Source: Ypsolopha sequella (taxonomy: Eukaryota > Arthropoda > Insecta > Lepidoptera > Ypsolophidae). From it: 64,000 nucleotides of DNA. The position numbers were made by a program, and so were the translations under genes. The stretch is taken from positions 9,408,201 to 9,472,200 of the forward strand of contig OW204001.1 of assembly GCA_934047225.1 (NCBI GenBank). Direction: 5' to 3'. Positions within the stretch are counted from its first letter, which is position 1, and each line of letters opens with the position of its first letter. The notes below the pieces were generated by a model. It was given only the letters and a program-made list of their open reading frames with translations, was not told the DNA's origin and searched no databases. This document shows positions 20,771 to 32,455 of the stretch, piece after piece.

Positions 20771-22159
20771 CTGAAAGAACGGGAAAGATTGTGTTAAAAT
20801 AGATGGAAATTCCATAACATTTTAAATTGATTGTTATTTAAATATAATTATTTTTCTAGAACACCTTTTTTGGTGTCGGTGATATGATAACTGATAGCTG
20901 TTATTGTATAGCTAAAGAAAAAAATAAATATAAATATTCGATGAATTCGATTGATGGTTCTTGGTGGAATATCATCTTTAATAAATTATACACAAATTCC
21001 TGTTAATAAATATAAATAATATATACGTAAACTTCTACATAAGTGTTCCTATGTTCTTATCAAAACCAACAAATCATTAACGTTTTTAATATGAGTAAGT
21101 TAAGTACCAACTACAGACAACAGATAAATTAAGAGGATATACAGATTCCGCAACTTTCAAGGCAATGATTGAAGGAAATAAGTAATCAATACTGTAAGTA
21201 AGCTACACATTTGCAGTAAATATTGCATCGCTTTATAAAGAACAATGACGATTAGCAATACAATCTCCAGTATTTGCCAATAATTCAATACTCAGTCAGT
21301 TCACAAACATCGTCATAATGGAATGCATTAATGCATATCTGCAAGAAGTATCATAATGCACACGTCAACTAACAATAATGATGTACGTTTCAATCTCATC
21401 ACAATTTCAATTAGAAGCATATTAGAAGGGTGTAAATAAAAATCCTCCAACCAAGAAACTGTAGGTGATAAAACCTTTATGCCTACGCCAAAGCCCATTC
21501 ATGTATCATCCACTCAAAGGTTCTCTTTGTTTAAAATTGTTTTATTGTTGTTATTTTGTTGTTGCACACAATAAAGAGTATATCTTCTCTTCTTTAGAGG
21601 GGCTTACCATGGAGAAAACTCCGCTGCACCAATTTTCGTTGTGGTAGAAATAATAAGGTTTGTTAACAAGTTGAAAATAGGTAAAAATTTTACATTAGCG
21701 AGCCACATTATACCTCGCCCTTAGTAACGTAACGTCTCATGCATAGATTTTTGAGGTCTTCCTTTGACATATTATTATTTATAAATATTTTCTTATTTAA
21801 CAAGTAGGTATGTGCAACTGGCGTTATTTATTCAAATTCAATTCAAAATTCAAATAGTTTATTTTGCAAAATAGGTATACATAATACACTTTTTACACGT
21901 CAAATTTAATCTAATAAAAATATATGTAATAAAATAAAAAAATGTACATGAACTAAATTAAAGGTTTATTTTATTTATGTAGCAATATATATATATATAA
22001 GATTAAAATGAAAGGTAATAATTTATATTATACAAGGTGAAATCCAATCAACCGCCCGAACCCATACCGGAGACCTGGCCAGAGACCACGAACAAGGTTC
22101 AATGATCATGATCATGATGACAATCCAGGCGGCTAACCAAACATCCTATATACTACCAT
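20771..22159. other. Intronic stretch, no supported exon
   Basis: This is the intron upstream of the dehydrogenase exon. At about 21500-21600 the sequence GTTGCACACAATAAAGAGTA with TATCTTCTCTTC resembles the ACAATAAAGAGTATTTGTCT end of the RTE-like LINE tail at 31085-31125. It may be another 3' end in plus orientation (weak). Confidence 0.4.
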
Positions 22160-22250
22160 ACTAATAGGTTACATCTACAAATACATGCCTACCTCCGCCC
22201 ATTCGATTAGTCTTGCTAAGAAGAAGGGCAAGAACCTTAGCAAGAGCATG
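22160..22250 (-). repeat. Family P fragment
   Basis: In reverse complement the core is TTCTTGCCCTTCTTCTTAGC, AAGACTAATCGAATGGGCGG, AGGTAGGCATGTATTT. The same block opens the P copies at 23940 and 31735. Confidence 0.65.
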
Positions 22251-22598
22251 TCTTTTTTTTCAACATAAAACTTATATTATACAATATATGACTTATATCT
22301 ACTTAGGGATAAGAAAAACAAGACAGCCTGAGAAACAATAGTACATTGTTCACCGAGGGAAGAAAGGGGAAGATTACCAACGAGGGTGTAGTTTGAGGCC
22401 CGAGGCGAAGCCAAGGGCCTCAATACACACGAGTTGGGAATCGCACTTTCTCCCGAGTGATACATAGTGCTTTATACTACACCTGCGAGGAAATAGTATC
22501 ATTTTACTTTTAATCAAGATACAATAAAAGAAACCGACTGACTCGCGTGCGATTGTCACTTTTTATTTCCTTCTTATTTTTTATTATGTGCAGGAAAA

Positions 22599-22671
22599 GC
22601 AAGTGGCCAGTATCATTTTTCGAGTTTTATGTACGAGTTCGCAAAATAATACTGGCCACTTGGCCACTTGC
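22599..22671. repeat. Small inverted repeat
   Basis: GCAAGTGGCCAGTAT (22599-22613) is mirrored by ATACTGGCCACTTGGCCACT, TGC (22649-22671). One arm carries an extra internal duplication of TGGCCACT. Non-coding. Confidence 0.6.
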
Positions 22672-23929
22672 TCATTCTTTATGTTATTTGCATATACTTT
22701 TTCTGCCCGCTCAAGCACGTTAACAATGAATTTTCATACACTTTTGCCGCCCGCATATTTGTATGACAGTAATGACGTATTTTCTGCATCGTTTTCAACA
22801 AAGAAAGAAGGTACTTTCCGAGCAGGTGTAGTATAAAAATCATTTTATTCTGAAAGACAGAAACAGTAAAGCTGATTTTAAAGGCGTTGGCTTTTAGTGT
22901 CGTGTAAAAAAATGAAAAAAATCCTAAGAAGTCCATATTGCATTAAAGTATCAGCTTTAATAAAAGCCACAATGAAAAGCACTTATAAGCGTTTACTGTC
23001 CGTGAAGGTGTTAATTATAGAATTAACTGCACATAACGAAAAGGTGGATAAACCACAGACCATTTGCCCGTCACAATTTTTTTAGCTCGGAGGTAGTTTT
23101 TCAACAGACAAGTAAAGCATCATCATTATCATCATTGGCAGTGTCATGATTGCTCATGATTACGGAAATTAACATGAAGTACTATTTATTGCTGACCTTG
23201 GGAATGTACCATGCAAACATTATATAAGAAGGTAAATAATATAAATTAAATAATTGATTTTGTAAAAAAAATGCATGACGCTCTAGCGTGCAGCATATTC
23301 TCGAGAAGAAAAATCACAAAATTGATTGTACCAATAATTATGTCCAGAAAATAAACTACATTATTTTTCCCTCAATATTCAACAAAAATATAAAAATTTG
23401 CTAGAATTATTCGAAGGATTTTCCATCTTAATAATGGAATGTATGTTGAAATTAATGAGAAGTTTACCTACGTTTAAATAAAAAGATGATAGTTTCATTT
23501 CAATATTGGGGTGCATTTAGGTTTTGATTTGTGAGTCTGTATGACATACGTGATTTAAATTGGAAATAAAGGTGTTGGGAGCCTGATTTTTTACAAGTGC
23601 ATGAAGCTGCAGAACTTTGAACGTATTTGGTAATTAATTTCAACATGGAGATAATAAAAATTGAAAATATTATCCATGAAAAAAGGTCTAGCTAGACAGA
23701 TGCAAACGGTCAACGAAGTCAACCGCAGGGGCTACGTTTTTTCATTCCAATGCATGAAAAGGGAGTTGAGCTTAATTACAAATAGGTATATCAATAGCTC
23801 TTCAGCTCATCAATACTCATGATTACACATCGGATTATACCTACGCACTATCGAAGAGCTAAAGTAGCCATACAAATATGCGCGAAAAACCGGTCAAATA
23901 TGCTCTAAATAAGCCGTACCAAAAAAAAA
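22672..23929. other. Intronic stretch, no supported exon
   Basis: AT-rich. At 22868-22900, AAGCTGATTTTAAAGGCGTT with GGCTTTTAGTGTCG resembles the tip of family R (45664, 50351). No other structure is supported. Confidence 0.35.
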
Positions 23930-24350
23930 ACTGCGCTTTAGACTGTGACATGATCTTGGTAAGTTTCTTGCCCTTCTTCTTAGCAAGACTAATCGAATGG
24001 GCGGAGGAAGGCATATATTTTTTATATGTATTGCATATATTAATAACTTTCATCATTAACTATTATAATTTTTAATCTCTTTACGTAATAACATTTTTAT
24101 AAATTTATAAAAATATTTATAAGTTATTTATTCCTTATTCCTATACTTTTCATTTCGTTTATTTTTTTCAATTTAAGTAAACCCAACCTTTATTATTTCC
24201 TCATATTATTATTTATTATACAAAACTATTACCTATAGACATAGATTATTTAATTATATTACATTGAAACCGACCTGTAATAAGTGTATTGTATCTGATA
24301 TACCTACATTATATAAATAAATATATTTCATATCATACATTTTTCTAATC
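23930..24350 (+). repeat. Family P repeat, copy 1
   Basis: It contains AAGTTTCTTGCCCTTCTTCT, GACTAATCGAATGGGCGGAG, AAGTAAACCCAACCTTTATT and GACCTGTAATAAGTGTATTG, ending in ATAAATAAATATATTTCAT. The same blocks are in order at 31735-31939 plus 33031-33110, where element M interrupts them. The 3' end ACATTATATAAATAAATATA suggests a retroelement 3' UTR (inference). Confidence 0.65.
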
Positions 24351-24770
24351 CAACATATATAGCATACACAACACAGTTTACCATATACCTTTATAATATT
24401 ATATTAATTATTCGTATTCATTAATTATGTTTGGTTCCTAAAACAATAAACTACATTATTTCTAAATTTTATGGTTGTGAATTTTTGTTTGGGTTCCAAT
24501 TTTGTGAGATATTCGTATAGTTTTGTATGAAAAAAGCCATTGCAAAAAGAAAGGTCCTGTTATATTCAGTTACGTGCTAAAAAGCGAGATGTTTGCATGA
24601 GAAACTATGCAAATGCAATAATCCGATGTCTACTCATGGACATCCGTCTCCTTTTGACATTTCTTCAATATGAGTACGTTACCGCAATGGCGTAAACTTG
24701 TACCGTTTTATTACACTTGAATCGTTGTGAAAGACACAGAGACGATATCTTACCATGTGTCGTGGGTAGA
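24351..24770. other. Intronic stretch, no supported exon
   Basis: AT-rich; nothing recognisable on either strand. Confidence 0.35.
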
Positions 24771-24972
24771 CTGTAGAATTGGGCAGATCGTAAGTATGAA
24801 ATCGAAAATCTTTCACTGAAAGTCACAAATAGGTGCGACGACGAGCGGAGCGAGGAGGAGCGTGTCGGTTTATTTCGGGAGCCGAGCTAAGCGGAGCGGA
24901 GCGAGGTGACCCTCTTAGCTTTAACAGAAATATGATATGCCTAGGCAGATCATGATATGCCCAATTCTACGA
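24771..24972. mobile_element. Family K element, copy 2
   Basis: TGTAGAATTGGGCAGATC and GATATGCCCAATTCTACGAT form terminal inverted repeats around the GC-rich AGGTGCGACGACGAGCGGAG, CGAGGAGGAGCGTGT core. An extra GAGCCGAGCTAAGCGGAGCG segment makes it longer than the copy at 40236-40388. Confidence 0.7.
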
Positions 24973-25822
24973 TGCGCTGCCGACATGTACACATTTCATG
25001 TAAATCGGGCATCAGTTTGTCACTAGGTATATATAACTTGTGACATCATACTCGTATAACTAAAATTACCTAAGAAACATTTTATGATAGACCTTGCCTT
25101 GTGAATATTGTCATCAAGCTGAAGATTTACGAGCAAGGAACTTCAAAAACGTGCATTGACCTCAACAATTAAAAGTTGAAGATACTTAGGTAATATAATT
25201 TAAAGTAAGTAACAGATCTAAAATTTGAGACTAATTTAATTACAGATTTAAAAAGGTCATAATTAGGACCGGATTAGATTGGTTATTGCATCTGGATGAT
25301 TGGCGGAAGTGACCACGAAAATAATTAATGTTTTGTTGTATTAAATTCACTAAACCAAACTCCAAATATCTAGACGTTGTAGATCTAAAGATCAAGGGCT
25401 TATGGAGGCAACATCTACGAGCCTGTGTTATCTAGGTCTCCTATCAGTAAATATTGGCTCAAGCATCAATGGGCTTGCGTATGTCAGTGGTCGAGCGCTA
25501 AGCATCGGTTGCGCCATCGACTCCTGCGCCGGTCGGTGAACGCAAACGTTGCCAAATGCTGAGCCGGAGCACCGAGCGCCTGCGACCTTGACGAAGGTCG
25601 CGACTCGGATTATGAGGAATTTGTGTTGGTAATCGGTGATTTATTACTTCCAATAACAAGAGAAGATTATGTGCATAGTTTGGGGGGTTACGGGCAATTG
25701 CTTATATTGTACGTTTTTATAGTGATATCCATCACTTTGGATTTGGATACTCTAAATTTAATTATAGTGCATTAAAAATTAGATAAGAAATAAAATAATA
25801 ATTTTCAACCAGAAACAAAAAA
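24973..25822. other. Intronic stretch with one GC-rich patch
   Basis: 25485-25615 is GC-rich and contains the small hairpin GCGACCTTGACGAAGGTCGC. It has no supported open frame and its function is unknown. Confidence 0.35.
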
Positions 25823-25937
25823 TATTTTGAAAAAATTCCTCGTGCCAGGATTTGGAATCGGTAGCGCACTATCATGTAAGAGATGCCACACGTTGGAATC
25901 CTAGCCTGAGCAATTTTTTCAAAATATAGTTGAAATT
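25823..25937. repeat. Short hairpin element
   Basis: TTTTCAACCAG...ATATTTTGAAAAAATT is mirrored by AATTTTTTCAAAATATAGTT, GAAA. The inner part pairs CCAGGATTTGGAAT with GTTGGAATCCTAGCC imperfectly. It is about 115 bp; no RNA gene class fits. Confidence 0.5.
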
Positions 25938-26199
25938 TGTGATATTTAGAATTATTTATAATATGTTAATAACGTGAAAATGTTTGTGAAATTATATGTT
26001 AAAGCAAAATTATACATGTTATTTACACATTAAATATTTATTATATATCTCATTAATATTTATTTTAACGTAAATTTATTGCATATTTTCTATTTATTAC
26101 TTATCTATCTACGTATATACTTCATAATATTCTTTGCTGTGTTTTTATTTACCTAGTTAGTTAGTTTTTAAGATTTTTTGTTTAGAGTGTAAGTTGAAT

Positions 26200-26412
26200 C
26201 AATATTATATAGCTGCCATACCAATGCAAAACCTAATTGTAATCGTTAATCTTAGTTTTGGTACCCACGAAACAAGTTAGCTTAGTCTGGGGCCATAGAT
26301 GAACTGTTTAATGTAAACATTAAAAATTACTTATTTAGGCAAATTGCACATTTCTTGTAACAATATTATGTAATTTTTGGAAAATAAAAATTATTTGGTT
26401 TGATTTTGATGT
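26200..26412 (+). mobile_element. LINE 3' UTR fragment
   Basis: GGTACCCACGAAACAAGTTA, GCTTAGTCTGGGGCCATAGA and a final GGTTTGATTTTGAT tail. The block order matches 16290-16158 (minus), and the TTTGATTTTGAT tail matches the LINE end at about 17416-17440. No ORF. Confidence 0.5.
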
Positions 26413-27572
26413 ATTAACAAAACACCACGGTGACTTTAAACAGCATAAGTAGCTAGGGTAGCAAAAATATACACGATAGTAACCGGACAGATAACTGGAT
26501 TACCGGACATGGCGACCTCATAACAAAAATACCCAAAATAAGTTTACAGAAAATTTTAATTTAATTGTCATTTACAGGAAGGTACCTTGTACCTACCAAT
26601 AATAGATATAACAACTTATTCAAAGAGTCAGGTCGATTGTCCTCTCTCTTTAGATCCATACCAGTTTACGACAATTTGCTCTGTTTTTTAAAACTTCCAC
26701 GAGGACACTGACACACCGGTTTTCCTTGCGATTGCAATATTGCATCGATAAAAATCGCATGCACATGTTTTGGTCTAAATCGCGCTCAAATAAAATCATT
26801 CGGTTCGTCTGTTTGCCTTGAATATTGCTCAAGTTTTTGGATTTCTCTGCTCCTTCATTCAGTACCATAGACTAATTCGTCTATTTTCAGTACAGTATTT
26901 ATGTGACTTTGTGTTGCCAATTTATATGTAGTAAACGTATGGCCCAAACAACGGCCTGTGATTGTATGAAAAGTGGGTCTAAGCCATGATCCTCGATAGT
27001 ACCTCTTCCGTCTATTTGCAACAATAGTGCAGAACGGCAATACAACTTCGATGTGGTCCCGCGCTGTAGCTATAGATAACACTGTTTCACTTGATTAGAA
27101 GGTCATCGGATAATAACGCAAGGTGCCAGATTACTGGCTATGGCCAGATAATATTACGTTATTATTAATGTCAATTGTAATGCAGATATTGTTCTCAATT
27201 TAATTAATTTTAGCTCTTTGTCTGGCAAAGGTTACTTAATAAATAACATCATCAATCGTTTAAAAACCTAGCTCTTCTTGATGTAACAACTTCAATCGAT
27301 CTCTGTCGAGCAGATGTTCGGGCACCTTTTTAGGTATGATTCTCTTATAACAGTTATAGTCGAAGGGAAAATAGAGGATAATAGAAGAAGATCAAGTTCG
27401 ATCAAGATCAAGATCGAGGATCAAGTTCAGGTCGCACATTACCAAGAACTAATGGGCAACAGAGAACTACTAACTTAAGTATTATTTTTATTATTATGTA
27501 TAGTTATATATGCCGAAGACCTGGTAGATCACGTGAGACTTCGCAGCGCATAGTAACGAACTGTAGGTCTAC
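26413..27572. other. Intronic stretch, no supported exon
   Basis: It includes a low-complexity GATCAAG-rich run at 27387-27425. Open frames on the minus strand at 26650-27082 lack splice signals and similarity. Confidence 0.35.
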
Positions 27573-27722
27573 CATGAGATTTGCACTCGATACACGTTAG
27601 CGAATGCGTAAAATATTTTTGAGAAATTGCACAGTACCCCTGGCAGTTTACGAGAGATACCAGAATTTCGGATACGAAATATTTTAAGCAGCCGCTTACG
27701 TGTATCGAGTGCAAAACTCATG
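27573..27722. mobile_element. Small MITE-like inverted repeat
   Basis: CATGAGATTTGCACTCGATA, CACG is mirrored by CGTGTATCGAGTGCAAAACT, CATG at the right end. The 150-bp unit has a non-coding AT-rich interior. Confidence 0.65.
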
Positions 27723-29923
27723 ATGTGGATGACATTGGCGGACGTCTCCGAGCCCAAGATCGTGAAGTGTGGCGGCGCTTCATTTTGGTTCTTTCCTTTT
27801 CCAGCGGAGATTGGGATTGTAAGCAAATAAGTAAGTATAGGTATGCATATTGATTTATGGATTCCAATTTCTTTCTGTGGGAATTAAAATAATTAAATCC
27901 TACGCATACGCATTGAGGTCGAATCCAAGGAATCCACTAAAACACAAGAGGCGATCGATACTTCAAAATTTTTACTTTGGAAAACTGGGTAAACCTAAAA
28001 AAGTTTACGCGCTGTTTACGCTGTTACCATCACGCAAAATTCTTCATTTCTCCTCATTTGAGACACCAAATAATAAATACTTGCCCAGTATCCTGACATT
28101 CTATAAGTACATATTTCGCAAACACATAAATTTTAAATATATCCATCTCCTATCAGCCTGTTAAAGTATTTTAAAAGCAGCAAAGGTTCTTCAAAAAGGT
28201 TCAACGAAACCATAGACATTGTCTGTGAACTAAACCTATTGACAGCGCGGTCGATAATGACGCACGCGCAACCAATATCAGTCAACGTTATGGAAGTTGA
28301 GCCGTGACCTGCATGCGATGGATGGACACGTCCATTGGACACGGTACTTGACCTGCGATGTGCTTAGTTAGACCACACCAGCAATAAAATTGTTCCATTG
28401 TGTCCAAGGACGACTATCGATAAGTTTGGTTTACTAGATATTATAGAATGTTTTCTTTAATTTTTGACATGGTAGTGGTATGACATAGTTTGACATGGTA
28501 TGACATGACATGACACTTTAGTTTAACTGTTACATATTGTCCTTTTTTTTCCATACTACATGTGTTGCATTTTAAAAGTAACCCCCTCCATATCGATAAT
28601 CTAAAGTTCGTTAAAACGGCTCTGGGCGATATTTCATCAAAGCAAATTGAGATGTTGCAAATTCCAAATTTATTTTTGTTCTGCGTTTCTAATAACCACT
28701 CCAATGAATATTTACGAAGTATTACATTACGAAGTCTGCAACATGAGGGTAGGTTTCGTCGAGCTTTTTCATGAAATCATAGTAAATACCAAATCTTGTG
28801 CTTTGAAATTACGGTAGGATTTACGTTGGATCCGCCACTGGAACGCGAATCTCCATTCACTACTAAGCTAAGAGACGTTTTTTTTAATGATTAAGAGATT
28901 ACTATCGCTTTTTGAATCAGATCAAAGTCTACCAATTATTAATAATAATACTTGCGGCAGCTTTTATTGTATTTTGAATTATTTTTGCTTGTTATTTTGC
29001 ATCTCTTCACTTTCCAGTGGTCGTTGTCTGGGATCTATTTTCAGTAACCTTTAGCTAATATTAACCTAGCAAGCCTGTGACCATAGTTGCTGGAAAAAAT
29101 TCAAAACTTCGACATAATAAATATAAATATGTAGAAAGATCAGCAAAAACAAACCTGACGTGTGTGTATATCTTTAAGAGACCATTAGACAATACAATGC
29201 TACATGCAACGCATCTTTACCTTTAAAAAATTAATGGCCAAAAAAAATTTTTGACCTATGTCGGAGTACAGGTGACAATTGACCAACCGATTACCAAATT
29301 TTGTCATGATATCATCAATAAGTCAACAATCAGTCTTCAACAGTGTGCGGTACCCGTGGATCATGGCAGTTCTTGATCATATGGTGAACTTCATGTAATT
29401 ATGCTACTGGCCAAACTTGATTTTAGGACCAACTAGTTATTTGGCCTAGGCTAGGCTAGTTGTGATGATTAATTTAATCATAAACAATCATTAATTGTAT
29501 ATTTTTTTATATTACGTAATGTTTTATCAATCATAATTATAGTGAGCGTGATGATATTGACTTTACTTCAATATGATATTGACTTCAGGTAATTTTTGCC
29601 GTACATTTTCTTGGATATCTTTGTATGACATCTAAATTGACTATGTAAGTTTGCCGTTTGTTATTATTTGAATGCTGTCTATTGCTTCATGTGGTCACCC
29701 TGGCCTGGCATTTTATGTTGTGTCAAATTTTGCAACGTCAATTGTCAATATCTCATATTTGTATAAGAAAACTTTGTACGCTAAATACCTGTAGTAACAC
29801 TGTACCTATTCAATTCGTATTTGAGATGAGGCCTCGATTACGATGTATTTTGAAATATTTAATCTTACTTTAAAATTAAATATTATACTAAACCTTTTAA
29901 AGTTTTTTGTTTTTTTATATAGG
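27723..29923. other. Intronic stretch, no supported exon
   Basis: It contains a degenerate ATGACATG-type microsatellite at about 28467-28515. Several 60-100-codon frames on both strands (27850-28164, 28441-28704, 29658-29873) show no conserved motif or splice pairing. Confidence 0.4.
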
Positions 29924-30450
29924 TACTAGATAGGATAATGCAAATATAAATACTGTAAAGTAATCTCAATATATAATCTAGCATCAATGCCGTGTGCAAA
30001 TAAAGGCTGTTTTATGTATGTAAAGTTTTATGCAAATAAAGATTTTTAATAAGTTACCAGACTCTCTCTAAGAAAAGCCCTACAACTTATTTAAGAAATT
30101 GGTATTGAATTATGTTTCTATGACATTAAAGATTTTTTGAATTGAAGTACTGTTGTAATATAGCAAATTTATAGTTAATTAGAAATTAGTGATGTTATTA
30201 TAGAAACTTTATGAATAGATATTATAAAATGTATACCTACTCTAAAATTTGCATGCCTGAATAAGGTAAACTGTGCTGAACAAATTTTGTGTACCTCACC
30301 ATCTTTATGTATACCACAATTTATGCAAATAAATTATCTTTCTTTATCTTTCTTTCAACTGATCGATTGATGCCGTGTCCAGATCGGACTCGAAATATAT
30401 CTTGAGATTACTTTACAGTATTTATATTTGCATCATCCTATCTATCAGTA
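29924..30450. mobile_element. Non-autonomous element with about 50-bp TIRs
   Basis: TACTAGATAGGATAATGCAA, ATATAAATACTGTAAAGTAA, TCTCAA at the left is mirrored at the right by TTGAGATTACTTTACAGTAT, TTATATTTGCATCATCCTAT, CTATCAGTA. The ATGCCGTGT motif next to each arm is also mirrored-related. It is 527 bp, with no transposase. Confidence 0.75.
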
Positions 30451-30859
30451 TATTTATATTTTAATCTAACTATAGTATTAAAATTAAACAGATTCTGCCT
30501 TTAGTTTCTCAGATAACATTCAATCGAGTATGTAAATGAAACCAATCAACAAAAGCAAAATTGTGTTAGGAAATTCTAATTTAAAAATTGTGTCAAGGGC
30601 AAGTCAAAATGCGTATGCATGTATTTTTACCGCGGTCCCAATATATTTCATGCAGAGCCAGCCTTTCTTGCATGAGTTCAGGCAAACAGCAAAGCTTGGA
30701 GTTGGGTTCTGTTTGTGACGGAACCCTAAAATCCACTAAACAGACTGCTTAAATTGTAAGTGGTATTACAGGAAACGTTACGTAGATGTCTGTTTTTTTT
30801 TGGTATTTTTTATCGGCTCTCAAGATTCAATCAGGTTCTGATTTAACCTGTTGTGTGCC
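30451..30859. other. Intronic stretch, no supported exon
   Basis: At 30694-30730, GTTGGGTTCTGTTTGTGACG then GAACCCTAAAA resembles the end of the repeat at 39387-39989 (GGGTACGGAACCCTAAAAA). Confidence 0.35.
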
Positions 30860-31125
30860 GGATTTGTGTCAATCACGTTTTGTTATTTTTTATCATTCAT
30901 TTTTTATCATACACATTCATCGTGCTGTTGTTGGTTTCAGAGCAAATGTATGTTCCTTTAAGATTTATATCCTTGGCTTTATTTCCACCCAAGGTTGCCT
31001 GGAAGAAATCGCTTTTAGCGATAAGACCGCCAATTGTAATCTATCTATATCTTGTTTTTCTACTTTAAGTTTTCTTTTATATGGTGTACAATAAAGAGTA
31101 TTTGTCTTGTCTTGTCTTGTTCCTC
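30860..31125 (+). mobile_element. RTE-like LINE 3' end with (TCTTG)n tail
   Basis: AAGGTTGCCTGGAAGAAATC, GCTTTTAGCGATAAGACCGC, CAATTGTA, then TGGTGTACAATAAAGAGTAT and TTGTCTTGTCTTGTCTTG. This is the standard 3' UTR and microsatellite end of lepidopteran RTE-type LINEs. The overlapping 102-codon frame is not a gene. Confidence 0.7.
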
Positions 31126-31286
31126 TTTCCAAGCCTGCCAAGTCTCCGTCCAACACAATAATCGGGTTCCGTTACTGGTAATTTTGCACGCATCATGACA
31201 TATTTTCATTTTGGCGTCTTCTTGACACCTTTCAAGTCAATCAACTCAGAGTTTAAATTTTTGTCGAGTCCCTTTTAATAACCAAA

Positions 31287-31514
31287 ATGTCTTTACCCCG
31301 GCGTATGACGTCATCCAAGTTCACGAAGCGTGGCAAGAAAGTTAGGGTAACAAATCGAGTAAAGTATTACAAACTAGACGAAAATACCACGGTTTACACT
31401 TCGATTGCTACACTTGCCTCGTTGAATGTCGGATATTGCGATAAAATTATTAGTGAAGCCTTGGCGGCCATTATAGTGACGCATGAGACTAATATGGGGC
31501 TTTATAATTTGTAG
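31287..31514 (+). CDS. 75-codon open frame, unrecognised (uncertain)
   Basis: It starts MSLPRRMTSSKFTKRGKKVR and ends LAAIIVTHETNMGLYNL. The ATG has a good insect context (CCAAAATG). The N-terminal third is basic (K/R-rich) and the middle is a mixed amphipathic segment (TLASLNVGYCDKIISEALAA). Codon use looks balanced compared with the AT-rich surroundings. There is no splice site evidence, recognisable domain or neighbour support. It lies between an RTE 3' end and family P, so it may be a retroelement leftover or a fortuitous frame. Confidence 0.25.
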   Translation: MSLPRRMTSSKFTKRGKKVRVTNRVKYYKLDENTTVYTSIATLASLNVGYCDKIISEALAAIIVTHETNMGLYNL

Positions 31515-31973
31515 AAGGCTCTAGTTCTACCAAGGTTGGATGTATATCTGACGACTGATAAACGACAAGGGCGGATTCAGGATCTGATTTCGGGGGGGCC
31601 AGGTAAACAAAGGTATTATTATTTTTTTGACCTTCATGACATAATTTTCTCCTGTCCTGTATTTTTTATCTCTTTATTCAATAATAAGGCTTACTTTTTA
31701 GGTGTAACTAATATTATGAAAAAAAAAGAATTGATCTTGCTAAGTTTCTTGCCCTTCTTCTTAGTAAGACTAATCGAATGGGCGGAGTTAGGCATATATT
31801 TATTATATTCAAGTGTAATTTTTTATTAAATTTAAGTAAACCCAACCTTTATTACTCCCCTGCATATGTCCCCATATTAATATTTATGACATAAAACTAT
31901 TACCTATACACATATTATTTAATTACTTATATTACATAAAAACTGGGTTAAAATTTAGTATCGTTTGGCAGGC

Positions 31974-32040
31974 GGAGGGGGGGGGGGTGGGGGTGGGGGG
32001 AGGGTGGAGTGGTGGACCCCTACCCCCTGGTACCCCCCCC
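31974..32040. other. G-tract / C-tract, quadruplex-capable
   Basis: More than four runs of three or more G (GGAGGGGGGGGGGG, GGGGGTGGGGGGAGGG) are followed by C runs (ACCCCTACCCCC, TACCCCCCCC) within about 65 bp, inside element M. Confidence 0.7.
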
Positions 32041-32295
32041 ATTAAAAGGTAATGCATCGTTTTTTTATAATTAATTTTTTACTTTCTTGAGGTTATAATC
32101 AACAAATTCAGGTTATATTTTTAAAGTAAAGGTGGGGGAGATGGAAGAACTTCCTTATAAGCTGGGAGTGCAGAAACCCCCCTTCTTTTAACCTTGAACC
32201 TACCAGTGCAGAAGTAAATTTTTGAACCATTTGAACCTATCAATACTGAAGTCACTTTTATATCACAAATTCACTTCTGCATCGGCTACGGCGCT

Positions 32296-32455
32296 GTGGG
32301 AAGTGCAGCCCCTTCGCCCTTGCGTAACAAAGCACAGGCACCTGTGCTCGCCTCCACAGCTTCGGCTTGTTGGTCGCCTTCGGCGACCAGCCTCAGCCGC
32401 TACGGCTCACGCAGGTGCCTAAGCTTTGTTACGGCGGGCGGGGGCTGCCCTCCCT
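32296..32455. repeat. GC-rich palindrome inside element M
   Basis: GCAGCCCCTTCGCCCTTGCG, TAACAAAGC is mirrored by GCTTTGTTACGGCGGGCGGG, GGCTGC. Inner CAGGCACCTG (32336) pairs with GCAGGTGCCT (32410), and GGTCGCCTTCGGCGACC forms the centre. Copy 1 (about 9290-9320) lacks this roughly 110-bp insertion. Confidence 0.65.

Noticed and set aside
30786..31094. 102-codon plus-strand frame
   Set aside because: It covers an RTE-like LINE 3' UTR, which is non-coding.
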